Positions 48,975 to 59,764 of a stretch of DNA of 64,000 nt are shown piece by piece. Made by a program: the position numbers and the translations under genes. The notes beneath the pieces are model-generated. The model did not search any database, had not been told where the DNA came from, and saw only the letters and a list, made by a program, of their open reading frames with translations. Positions within the stretch are counted from its first letter, which is position 1. Each line of letters opens with the position of its first letter. The stretch spans positions 443,501 through 507,500 of the forward strand of contig JAQGDQ010000077.1 of NCBI GenBank assembly GCA_030141605.1, written 5' to 3'. Origin of the DNA: Tubiluchus corallicola. Lineage: Eukaryota; Priapulida; Priapulimorpha; Priapulimorphida; Tubiluchidae.

Positions 48975-51890
48975 ATGTATTAGCACTGCTTACTAAATGT
49001 CCTAATTATCGGAAGCTGAGCAGATCAGGTGTCTAATTACTTAGCGCATCAATAGCTACCGACAGAAATGATTACCTGGTGACGTACAAGTAGTTTCCGT
49101 CATACTACGTGCGTGAGTCATTTATTAGGCTATAGACTGTGATATACTAAAGCACTAATTTTGTAAATTCGTTACATAATCTTTAGATAGGATGTCAGTC
49201 TTCCTGTCTGCCGAACACAAATTCTGGGACCCCATCTCCCTCATACAGCCTACACTACGAGTTACAAATTTTTGTTGGCGAATTTATTGTGGCGGTAAAT
49301 ATATCTTCTATCATAATCGCAAAAGTAGGTGTATCAGCTAGAGTAATTATATATGTATATATGCTCACATCTTCTTTATGCCATCTAAGTTACAATTGTT
49401 ATTATTAACATATCTTACACTAAGATTCTCAGAAAATGTTCTTGGGAACCTTTACGTAGGCTGCAGCAACTTATTTCAGCCAAATCCAACGTCTGCTATT
49501 TCAGTATGTATTACAGTGACGATTAGGCCTGTAGCTTACTGCAAATCATATCATCATCCTTAAATGTTCAGAAAAGGTAGTATTAGTTACAAAAAGTACA
49601 TGTGGCTGCTTACTACACGTCACATTAAGTAATAACAGATAAATGTAAACAAGACAGCAAACACCAATTATGCACAAAGCAGTTACTGTACAATGAAGCT
49701 TTACTTCGTTGATGTCGCTTCCATCATCGTTGCAACAATGAGTAACACCAACTACGAATCCTCCTAGATCTTTATTATTAATCTACCAGTTTATCTATCA
49801 CCATTCAACCAGTCGATCTGATATCATTCACAGTTATTTACTGGTGTTGGCCAAGTTTTATACCCACCAAAATGAAGCAATTCAGTTTGCAATAAAACAT
49901 CTTCAGTCTGGATTCTGGATGCAATAATCTAGATAAGTACCGTCTTTGACAATAACTCTAATTGTTAACCAATATTCCGAAATACTTTAGCACTTCAATC
50001 CAAATAAATATTTGGCTGAATACAGAGAAAATTAAAGCTGAAATTCATAACATAACGCAAAAATGTGATTTAAGCCATTGTTCTCCGGCATCATTATCGG
50101 TACCATCATTACCATCTCCATATAGCAGCATACAAACAAGGAATCGAACAAGTTAGCATATCTTCAGCATTGTTAATTTCGTAATAAAATAGCGCTATTT
50201 TCTTCGCTACAAAACTCATTATGTTGCTCTTAGACCCTCGTTGAGAAATTTTTAATTGCACAGCTGAAAATTTCAACAATTTTGCTGCTGTACCTATATC
50301 CGGCACGTAGACATGTAATTCAAATTGCGCAAGTGCCACGGTGGAATTTTGATTTGTGCGTTGTTAATTCACAAAAAGAGAAATAGACACCGTAAATAAC
50401 CCAATAACCCAATTAATCGTTATTAACCCAATAACCCAATTAATCGTTATTAACCCAATAACTAGTTAGCGATTAATGACAGGCCATTTTTGTGCTGCCT
50501 GCTAACTTACGGGCTCTTACGCTTATAATACTTGCGCTTCAGTTATTATTACATTGGTTAAAGTAGTTTTTACGTATCTCAACGTTAAATGGAGAAAAAA
50601 GTTACTCCATAGAAGCGACCCTTATCTTGGGCCGTTCTTGCGCAAGCATGTTTTACAATATAATAAATTATTTATGGAAAAATTTAAACTCACTCCTGTA
50701 GTAGCTGTAATATACTGACATAAAAAACTGTATAAAAAGTGAATGAAAGGAAGCAGTTACGCAACTGAGAGACTCGAAATCCAAATATACAAACAGTTTT
50801 TAGCGATATCACTTCATACGAAAAGGTTAAATTATTTAGCCGTGCGAATTTTATACAATTTACAGTTCGTATAATTCTTGGAAAAGACGTGAACCTTCGT
50901 TCTAAGATAAGTGCGACTGACACACTGTATAAGCACACTGGACTTGCGGGACTGTATGTCGCGTATATATACAATCATTTAGTAGGAGAAAAATCAGCAG
51001 GGCAGCAGAAATGTGTTATTTGTATGTTTAATGGTGCGTCTTCATAAGACACTGCCTTCTCGTTACGCTTAACTATTGTGTTTAGCTAAATGTTGCGTAA
51101 ATTAAAATTGCATGTCTGCGCGCTCTCTTCGAAAACAATCCATTACAGAACAGTTGTGCCGCTAAAAAATTTGAGCTCATACTGCGAGTGTTTTAGTTGC
51201 ATGTGTCGGCGTGCTCTCATAGACTTCAGTTGTTTACAGACTTTGCTACTTTTAATTACGCAACCGAAAAGTGCATGTCTGCGCGGGGTCTAAGTGTGGA
51301 TAAGTAGCTACACTGAGAGTAGCCACCAACCACTTCGCGAACAGCCCTTCATTTTAGCAGAAAACTCATTACGCTCACGCCTTCAATATCAAAATATAAG
51401 GTACTGGGCCGCCGACAAAAACTACTTTGACGGCAAAATAACTAAATGACATGCGATTCGTCACTTACCTATACGTTATTCCGTATTACGCTGTTAGAAA
51501 ATCTTATTTAAAAAATAATGGCCTCCGTCGTATTTCAAGGTGTAACGTTTATTAAAAGAATTCCTAATGCAAATCTCTGGTGTAAATCACTTTGTAAATC
51601 ACTTCTATAGCAATTTCTAAGTACTACATAATATTTCTTGTAATCATTCAATTTAAACGCTGAACCGTTTTTTGTTGTTTGTTGTTTTGTGATGCTTTTT
51701 TTGTTGCATGTAATTATAGTATAGACTTTTATATTTGGTGACACTGCAGAAAATTATTAGGGTCTGTAGTACAATTAGTAGCTATCTTGAGGGAATACCG
51801 ATCTGTCCAAAGTCCATTCAAGTTCTTCACAGACTTAACGGTTTTTTATGTTTTGCGCGTTCTAGTGGTAGAAAGTAAAATCGAGAGGAC
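48975..51890. other. Intergenic region without recognisable genes
   Basis: AT-rich sequence with scattered short frames but no family motif, splice-consistent exon or RNA gene that I can support, except a 27-bp tandem repeat at 50398-50463. Confidence 0.5.
50398..50463 (+). repeat. 27-bp minisatellite, 2.4 copies
   Basis: Perfect 27-bp units at 50398 and 50425 and a partial one at 50452; each begins AACCCAATAACCCAATTAAT. Confidence 0.95.
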
Positions 51891-51899
51891 CTCGAGTGA

Positions 51900-52595
51900 A
51901 ATCAAGGCAGACCTTAAATGACAAGAAAAGGGCACCTGAAGTAGGTTTCAGAAAAATCGCCTTAAAAAATTATATTACTTTACAGCAATTTTATGCACAT
52001 ATCGTATTCGCGTTGAAAGCAATTTTCGTTTGTTTGCATTTTAAATCTACCGCAATATTGTTCGGAAGGCGCCATTACATGACGTCACTAAAACACATAT
52101 TCAGCGGAAGAAAAGGTAATGTTAAATTATAACCCAAAAAACTTTCCGTGCAAATCTATATTACTTAGCATTTCGTTTACCTGCTGTAAAGACTTATGTA
52201 ACTAAACTAATAATTTAAAATGTTTGTGCCAATTGGTAAAATGTCGCTGACTCACCCTACAGGGTGCGCCACTCACTAGCCAAAAACGTATTTTTAATTT
52301 TATTGACAAGATACAGTAATTTAAAATTTTACTTAATTAGCAACATGTATGATACGAATGCTCTGATTATTTTTTCAAACTTTACTCAATGTTATCAAAA
52401 CTTGTTTCAAACGAACTACGATTAAAATGGCTGCGCCTAACGTTCATCGCGGGAGTTTAAATTTACACGTTTTATACAGCGTTACGGCCGATGCAAGCCA
52501 TGCATACGAAAAGGTAGTACGTAAGTTGTATAAAATTTCGAGACGAATTTTTTAAGCTTAATGTAAGTGGAGGGTTTTCTTGTGCTTTAAGTCAG
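51900..52595 (+). repeat. 700-bp interspersed repeat, plus-strand copy
   Basis: Matches 61130-61880 in reverse complement over most of its length, including GACAAGAAAAGGGCACCTG, GCCATTACATGACGTCA, GTCGCTGACTCACCCT and GGGTTTTCTTGTGCTTTAAG. No transposase or reverse-transcriptase motif is visible. Confidence 0.88.
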
Positions 52596-53059
52596 TATTC
52601 TAAGTGAGGTTTTTTCTCGCGCGCATGATTCTTTTAGACCATTGGGATTCCACCGTGTGCGCCGGCTACAAAACTATCATGAATCTTTTGTGCCTAAACT
52701 CTGTCACTATATAAGTAGAACATCAGACGGAATTTTAAGTGAAATTTAAAGTGCAGTCTGCAATTTAACTTGCTTAATGGCCGCATTGTATAGCATCTTC
52801 TCTTTACCGTTAACGAGTTCTTGCGGGCTCTCTCTCTCTCTCCTCTGTGTCTTTCTCTTGGGTAATCAATTCTGCTAACCCGAAACAACTCCTGCATTTG
52901 AATTAGTCTTTACATATCATAAATCTTCACTTTATTATATATAAGGCCTTTCATTCGTATTATTTCACTAGCCGTTGTGGAATTGTTCTGGTTGCGCATA
53001 CTAGCTGTTTACACTTCTCATACATTTGTGTCATTTAGTGATGTGTATTTGTACGTCAT

Positions 53060-53155
53060 TTCTCCCTATTTCTAATGCTAATGACAATGCTAACGCTAAC
53101 ACTAACAGTAACACCAACACTAACTCTAACACTAAACTAATACTAACACCATATC
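53060..53155 (+). repeat. Hexanucleotide AACACT-like tract
   Basis: Imperfect tandem CTAACA, CTAACG and CCAACA units. The Asn/Thr-rich frame across it is not supported as a gene. Confidence 0.8.
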
Positions 53156-53244
53156 TCACAGATCTTTTGGTACGCCGTAATATAGACCGAACACGTTTCG
53201 CTAATGAACAAATTTAAATAATTTATATAAACCAGTTCCAAGTA

Positions 53245-53575
53245 CAATATTCTATCGCGTAAAAGCGGCTTCTGTCTGTGCTCCACGTCTCCGGGAACAG
53301 CTTGCCAGTTGCTGTACGCTCTGCCTATTAAGTTAGTTAAAGATTCATTAAATTCTTTTAAACGACATCTTCGAACACATTTGTTTAGATTGTACTTTTA
53401 CGGTGAATTAGTTTTTGTATTTTTTATTGTATTTTAAATTTTAATGTGTCTCGTGAATTTTAAATGTATCTTATTGTTCAGCGTGTTGAGATAATAGTAA
53501 ATAATAATAATAATAATAGAGATTTAAATAATAATAATAATATAAATAATAATATAATTGTATAATACTATACAA
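53245..53575 (+). mobile_element. LINE 3' end with frameshift and TAA tail
   Basis: The plus strand encodes VKAASVCAPRLRE, then NSLPVAVRSAY in another frame, then LNSFKRHLRTHLFRLYFYG, the usual C-terminus of CR1/L2/Jockey-like reverse transcriptases, broken by frameshifts. An AT-rich 3' end and TAA repeats (about 53497-53575) follow. A dead, strongly 5'-truncated copy. Confidence 0.7.
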
Positions 53576-53776
53576 ATAAATTTTACATTTATTAATTAAC
53601 ATTAACTGTAATGCTACGATGAATAGCTTGTTGAAAGGTAAAACAAAATCGAACGCCAGCACAAAATTCGGACCAATCTTACTTCAATCTCCCTGAACTC
53701 TTGATCATCTGCCGTATTGTAAACCTGATATATTTGCAGAATAGCTGTTGGTATGACACTTGGTATGCAAGAAGCG

Positions 53777-53897
<121 letters not shown>

Positions 53898-54543
53898 CTT
53901 TTGTAATCGAAATGCTAGTCTAGAATCAGAAAGTTGTCAAGCTATTTGAAATCTCTGGTCATCATGTCTGCCAGTGTTGACATTTACTGCAAAGAGTGTG
54001 TTTAGCTGGCGCCTTAATCAATGTTTGGCTTCGTCGGATATTCCGTCACATCTGATTCGTAACTCGTTTGGCAAATAAACTGTTACAAATTCCTATCCAA
54101 TTCTTATTCACATCAGTAGTTCTTTGTATACTTAAAAGTTATTTATTTACCAAATACAAATTGCAAATTACGGTTTTCTTTATGCAGCTTGTTACATTTC
54201 AGAAGGTAATTTTCGTTCCTAAATTTTGTATCAATGAGGCACAACAAAGAACTATTCTATTACTTAAAGCGAATAAAAAACAATTTTCGTCTGTAGATTG
54301 TTAAAAAATGAACAATACCCTATACTATCTTTATTGCTAATTTTTGTTTATTATAATATTACTGTTATCACACCATTTTATTTGCACTACGCCTAAAGAC
54401 GATAAATAAGCGCAACTTATACACACAGTTTTAGAAATCTAAGCAAAGAAATCAGCGAGGATAAATTCAAAAATAGCCAATAGAATCATAAATAATAAAT
54501 ACGTGAGTCAATAAATAAAAAAATAAATAAGTAATTAATTAAT

Positions 54544-54617
54544 TGTGCATTCATGCATTTATTTGTCTTTGATTAATTAATCAACTAATTAATTGAAAGA
54601 CAAATGAATGGACACAT
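54544..54617. repeat. Imperfect hairpin downstream of DRC9
   Basis: The left arm TGTGCATTCATGCATTTATT plus TGTCTTT and the right arm GAAAGACAAATGAATGGACA are near-complementary around an ATTAATTAATC core. It begins about 40 bp past the DRC9 stop, inside its probable 3' UTR. It may be a MITE remnant or a UTR structure. Confidence 0.6.
54558..54563 (-). terminator. Candidate polyadenylation signal of DRC9 (AATAAA)
   Basis: AATAAA on the minus strand, 92 bp after the DRC9 stop codon. It is the first good match downstream. Confidence 0.45.
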
Positions 54618-54654
54618 ACACTAAAAATATTTACTAATGTAATATATTAGCTTT

Positions 54655-55827
54655 TCATTTTTTCTTCAGCTTAGGTTTCCCGTAAACTGCAGCCTTTCCC
54701 TTTCCTTTTCCTTTTCCCTTTCCTTTTCCTTTCCCTTTTCCCTTCCCTTTTCTCCGCCGCCGCTTCTTTTTCTTATACGGTCCTAGTTTCTTGCGCACCA
54801 TCACTCCTCTCCAAAAAGCCTGTATCTTAATGGCAGATCTCATCAAGAGAGCCTGGTGTTCTGCCTCTTTTCTGATATTTTCTTTTCGAATATCGTCTTC
54901 AATTATAATTTGCTTCCTCATCTCATATTCTTGCACAGAATCATGATACTTTCTCAGTGACGTATCTGTATTCTGCTTCTTAATGCTCACATCACGATCA
55001 AGCAGCTCAATGTCTTTGTCGTATTTTTCCATCCATCGGTCTACATGCATTTCCAGTTCTTGCTGATTGGAACGCAAGTAACTTTCAAAATCCAAATTAA
55101 CTCTGGTTTCATCATCTATGTCATTTCTCGCTTTTTCATTCTGACTGATCATTTCTTTTTCTTCGTATTGGCAATGGGTCAAGTGCTGATACACGTTATT
55201 GACTGTCATGTTAGACACATATTTCAGTTCCATGCTTGTTCTTGCTTTTGTTTCCTGTATATCGTCTTTGATCTTGCAAATGACATCCTCTAATTCATCA
55301 ATGTCTTTCTGTGTCTCTTTATGGCAGTTGGCGACCATACTATTTAACGTCTTTATTTTCCGCTTACATTCTTGCTCTTTTGCAATAGCATTCTTATACC
55401 CTTCTTTTCTGTCGAGTTCCTCTTTCAAAGACTCAGCGAGATAATCAAACGTACCGTGTTCACTAAGTTCATCTAAAGTTCCCTGTAGAACGTCATCGAG
55501 AAATGTTCTGTCCTCTTGGATTTTTAAAAGTGTATCTACCAGTGACTGATCAGGAATATCATGAGGTGTTAAAACAATTTGGCTCATTGCCTCCACAGGC
55601 AACGTAGCCAGAAAAAATGAATTTTTCTTTTTGGCTTGTTTATTTTTGGTTGAGCCCCAGTTTGCAAAGGCTTCATTGGCGCGTTTTTGATCCGCTGCCA
55701 CGCACGCAAACCCAGAGATGTCGTATTTACTATTGCTGACTCTTCTTGGTAAAGGGCAACTCAAAATTCTTAATTGGTCAATGGATTCTTCAAGAACAGT
55801 ACACACATCACGTATTTCAGCAGCCAT
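54655..55827 (-). CDS. IQCG: Dynein regulatory complex protein 9 / IQ motif-containing protein G
   Basis: A 390-residue uninterrupted frame. DRC9 is a subunit of the nexin-dynein regulatory complex, which links outer doublets and controls dynein in motile 9+2 cilia and sperm flagella. Visible features: N-terminal helical region (1-60), long charged coiled coil (about 130-325), IQ calmodulin-binding motif IQAFWRGVMVR at 335-345, and a basic tail (351-390) with about nine Lys-Gly repeats, as in the KGKGKGK tail of vertebrate IQCG. Vertebrate IQCG has about 440 residues, so this one is slightly shorter, mainly at the N-terminus. The first Met is used as start. The gene has no intron, unlike the many-exon vertebrate gene and unlike its 38-kb neighbour, which suggests intron loss or retrocopying. 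The coding frame is intact, so it is probably functional. Confidence 0.85.
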   Translation of the reverse strand: MAAEIRDVCTVLEESIDQLRILSCPLPRRVSNSKYDISGFACVAADQKRANEAFANWGSTKNKQAKKKNSFFLATLPVEAMSQIVLTPHDIPDQSLVDTLLKIQEDRTFLDDVLQGTLDELSEHGTFDYLAESLKEELDRKEGYKNAIAKEQECKRKIKTLNSMVANCHKETQKDIDELEDVICKIKDDIQETKARTSMELKYVSNMTVNNVYQHLTHCQYEEKEMISQNEKARNDIDDETRVNLDFESYLRSNQQELEMHVDRWMEKYDKDIELLDRDVSIKKQNTDTSLRKYHDSVQEYEMRKQIIIEDDIRKENIRKEAEHQALLMRSAIKIQAFWRGVMVRKKLGPYKKKKRRRRKGKGKGKGKGKGKGKGKGKAAVYGKPKLKKK

Positions 55828-56538
55828 TGCTCTACTGCGAATTTTAAACTTGGTATTTGAAAAAATAACGCAAGATATTATTTTAATTGTTCACGCATTG
55901 CACTGTTTCTCAAATTTGCTGCTGAAAATTACGTTTCAACACATATTATTATGTTGCGAACACTGATAAAATTGTTGTTCTATTATCTGATAACGAGAAT
56001 TGAATTGATAAGATTTGGAATAAGTACGTAATAATGTAATAAGAACCACACCAATTAGATGACGCTGTAGAACGAAAAAATAATCTCTTTTGTTCTCATT
56101 ATAGTGTTATTCTCTGTGGTAGCGTTGTGCGCAATGATTCGACGGTAACTGCAATGCAATAAAACCTTTCCACCATGCTTCAGTACGTCATAATAGATAG
56201 GCTACTGATATTAAGAAAAATGTAACATAAAAGACAGTTCTTATCAAGAAGCCATCCCAGCGCTCCAGATATTAAATAGCATCTTTTAGTTCTATTCTTA
56301 AAGTTTTACAATATAACAAAGCGACTGCCTTCGTGAACAAGTATCAAAAGCAAAATGTCATTCACTTATTCATACATAGTATAGAGCATATAAGAACGTG
56401 GCAATCGTATGTTATTATTCACAAAAAGTTTAATGAAACTTTTTTGATTCTATTTGTCTGCAATGCTGTTTCTTAAACAAACGTTTAACGTTCATATGTC
56501 TATACCTATACGTAATGGGTGCTCTGATGTTGTGCAGA

Positions 56539-56539
56539 T

Positions 56540-56595
<56 letters not shown>

Positions 56596-56664
56596 CTCTC
56601 CCCCCTCTCCCTCTCTCTCTTTCTCACTCACTCACTCACTCACTCACTCACTCGCTCACTCACT
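56539..56664 (+). repeat. CT microsatellite followed by CTCA array
   Basis: CT runs with CCCCTC interruptions, then about nine CTCA units. Confidence 0.95.
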
Positions 56665-57554
56665 TCCTTTTCTACTTCCCGCACCGTCTCTCAAATCTTC
56701 TTATTTTTGTAGTTTTTCCCACTTTTCTTAGGAAAAGCCAATTAAGGAAGCTATCTTATCAGGCACATAACTCACGTACGCGCACTATTGTTTCTCTGAC
56801 GCCTCCAATCGTAGAGCAGAGTCAATATTAATTTTGCATTTCATCGGCTTGCTCTAAATCCTGAGCAAGTTCTCGACAGACAATTACGTACGTATTGACG
56901 AGGAGAGAAAAAGTGTTAAGAAGGCTAGCTGAATGGCTAGATATATATGGATATATAGAGACAATAGAACGTTGGGCCAACGCTTGCAGTTTATAAACGC
57001 AAGGTTAACCCAAAGTTCTCACAGTTTTATGCTTCTCCCAACATTTCAATTATTGACAAGAAATATGAAACAAAATTTGTATTATGGTCACAGCGGTTTT
57101 AATAGTAGTGTGCGTATACATGCTGTGTTAGTGAAAATGGATTTTGCACGTTATACTACTAGGAACATTTTAAATTTAGAGTCGTTCGATTGTTAGATTA
57201 AATAAGTAATACTCGCTTTACACTTCAGAAGCCCGAATGCGGTCAAAGATTTTCCAGTATAAGAGTATAAAATCAGCTATAAAATCATTGCTTGCAAATT
57301 ACAGGTTGTTGTATGTATAACATAAGGTAGATGTGTAGGCCTAGTAGTAACTCTAATTAGTACAATGTACAATATTCATTTTCACTAACACATTTTCGTT
57401 TGAGACAGTGTGTGCTTAGCGGTCAAATTTGGGTAACGCTAAAGCTGGTCAGTAAGCGGCGACTGACTGCTGGGTCCCTTGCCGGTTCCGTTCACCTTAA
57501 TTATTCAGGCTGTTTACTGCACTGAGGGAAAATGTTCTGCTGGTTCAGTGTAGG

Positions 57555-57765
57555 CTAACTGCGCGTTCAGACTAGAGAGTTTTCTCTGGAGTTCTCGCAA
57601 TGAATAGAGCTTGTCTACAAGTAACTCGCGAGAGGACCCTCAGCAACTCTCGTCGGAGAGTTTGCAATAACTAGCCGAGAGAACTGGCAAAGCCGCTCAC
57701 ACTTGCAAGTTTACTCTCCGAGAGAACTCTCTAGAGAGCTCTCTCTAGTCTGAACGCGTCGTTAG
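57555..57765. mobile_element. MITE-like palindromic element, copy B
   Basis: 211 bp with inverted termini (start GCGCGTTCAGACTAGAGAG, end CTCTCTAGTCTGAACGCG), extended by CTAAC/GTTAG. Same family as 45107-45320: the ends match and both share AAGTAACTC-like interior blocks. It is AGAGAGTT/AACTCTCT-rich and can fold almost throughout. Confidence 0.8.
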
Positions 57766-57824
57766 TGTATTAGCTTGATAATGAACCTGATTCCGGTTCA
57801 TGCACATTAAATAGGTTCCGCAAC

Positions 57825-58105
57825 TGTGCTGAATTCTGGTTTTCAATTTGCCAAAAGGTACACCACCGGTAGTACTTCATGTATAAAATACTGCATGATG
57901 TTAAAGTGCATATATGATTGCACTTAAAGTCACTGCTAGGTGTGCACATAGGTAAAGTGCACATAGAGTCACTGCTAGGTTTGCTCAAAATGTGTTAATT
58001 CTGGTTTTCAGCGTACCAGAAGGTACACGACCGGTAAAACTATAAAATACTGCATGATGTTAAATCATAAAATACTGCATGATGTTAAAGTGCATATTTG
58101 ATTAA
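57825..58105 (+). repeat. Tandem duplication of about 165 bp with nested repeats
   Basis: Blocks starting at about 57825 and 57990 share AATTCTGGTTTTCA, AGGTACAC-ACCGGT and ATAAAATACTGCATGATGTT in order. The last block occurs three times (57882, 58043, 58067). Confidence 0.88.
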
Positions 58106-59758
58106 GTAATTCCTAGGTGATGCTGATAATGTGTAGACTGTTCGAGTCAAGCCCTGAAAAGTTAAGGCGATAGCTAACACGGCAACATTGGTTTTGAAAC
58201 CACTTTCTTAATTTTCTCTGTTTTTCCTTTTTCTTTTCGAACTTTTCTTTTTATTACATATATCTCCCCGATGTCGCTCCTACTTTCTTCTTTACACTCT
58301 CTTATTTTTTAACTTCGCGGTAGTTTCCTCTCCTTGTCGAATTCTCTGGCTTCCGTTCCATTTTATTTTATAATTTACATTGTGAAATTAACAGTTAAAT
58401 GGCTGAATGTACTACCTGTGAAAAACGGATAGGTACCATAAATGCTATTGTAATGACGGTCATTATAACACTGGTTATTTTTATAAAGTGTTTTACGTTT
58501 AGCCAGCAGTTTCTTAAACTTGTATACTAGTAAGTACAGGGCCCGATTTCTCTACACAAACGTCTTTGTGTTCAATCATTCACTGAATCCTTATTAAGGT
58601 CTGTTTTGTATGTCAACAGAGTAACAGAATTATTGCTAAGGATTCGGTTTTCCCTCGAGCATTCCGACTATTCTCACTAGATTAGGCGAAGAAGTGCCTA
58701 CACACAATTTCATACGAAATCAACTCAATCTAATGCTATTAACCGAATTGTATGGGGACGATGCGGAATAGAATCGCACTCTGAATCGAATTCTAGTTAA
58801 TCAGCCAGGAGTATTGATATTGATCACCGCCTCTTCTTATTGTTCATGTCAAATACAATGTGTCTGAAGCATAAAAGCGGTGAATATCCGGTTAAATCTG
58901 TGCAAAATAGAAGCCAGCAGGAGTATCATCGTGTTCTATTCTAACTGTTATGTAATATCCATTTTCTCTATTCAAACAGCAGTCAGGAAGGTTTTAGTTT
59001 TAAATTTTCTTTTACGCAACTAAAAAGCGTAAGATTAATTAACTTATGTTTTCGATTTTCGAAAAATTGGTAAAATATATTTTCCCCTCATACATTTTTC
59101 ACGCTTTTTTGTGCATTTTGGATTGCGTGCACGTTTTCTGCTGACAAATGTTTGTATTGTTTGCAAAAAAAGATTTTGGTTGTTTGCAAAATACGAAATT
59201 AATATAAACTAGTTACATTGTTTTTCAGATACAGTGCAACTAGATGTACTATTTTCGCGTACAGTTCTAGTCGCTAATGTATACTCCAGATTAGATTCTG
59301 TTCTTTGCTTTAATTACTAGTCCTAATATTAATAGCTCAGTAAAAGTAAATTTATTGATTCGGAGCACTAGAACTCAGCACCCTTTATCACTCAGTTGAG
59401 TTTCAGCAATCTACTATTAAAAATATGGGGAAAAATAACATTTGACCTTGAACTACCCGTCCAATGTCATCGATTACGCAGTAAAACTCGTTCTCTTATC
59501 CGAGCCACAAACTGATAAGGTTTGTTTTCCAACTCTTCATAGTTTCTGAATTATTAACCGAAATAAAATAAATAAACGAGAAACTCGACCAAAAGCAAAG
59601 GTTTTTCAATGTACATCTGAATAACAACAATTCAACTAATTCTGTGACTGCACAGAGTTTCCTTGTAACACAACTAGGTTTTTAAAATCGGTTAACCCTG
59701 GCAACTCATAATCAGAAAATAAAGATCTACGTTCACAAGTGCAAAACTGTCAAAGAAA

Positions 59759-59764
59759 TTTATT
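59759..59764 (-). terminator. Polyadenylation signal touching the stop codon
   Basis: AATAAA on the minus strand starts at the base right after the TGA stop (59767-59765) of the membrane-protein gene. The 3' UTR would be only about 20-30 bases. Confidence 0.6.

Larger units (their letters stand above)
55828..59758. other. Intergenic region between DRC9 and the membrane-protein gene
   Basis: Contains a CT/CTCA microsatellite (56539-56664), a MITE-like element (57555-57765) and a tandem duplication (57825-58105). No supported gene. Confidence 0.5.

Noticed and set aside
49378-49563. Short plus frame with a leader-like start
   Set aside because: Composition is AT-driven, with no conserved cysteines or homologue and no nearby matching exon.
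50398-50463. Interstitial telomere-like repeat (AACCC)
   Set aside because: The unit is a 27-bp minisatellite containing AACCC twice, not a telomeric hexamer array.
53026-53217. Asn/Thr-rich plus-strand frame
   Set aside because: Produced by the AACACT-like simple repeat.
55045-55444. Plus-strand frames of 81-82 codons
   Set aside because: Antisense shadows of DRC9.
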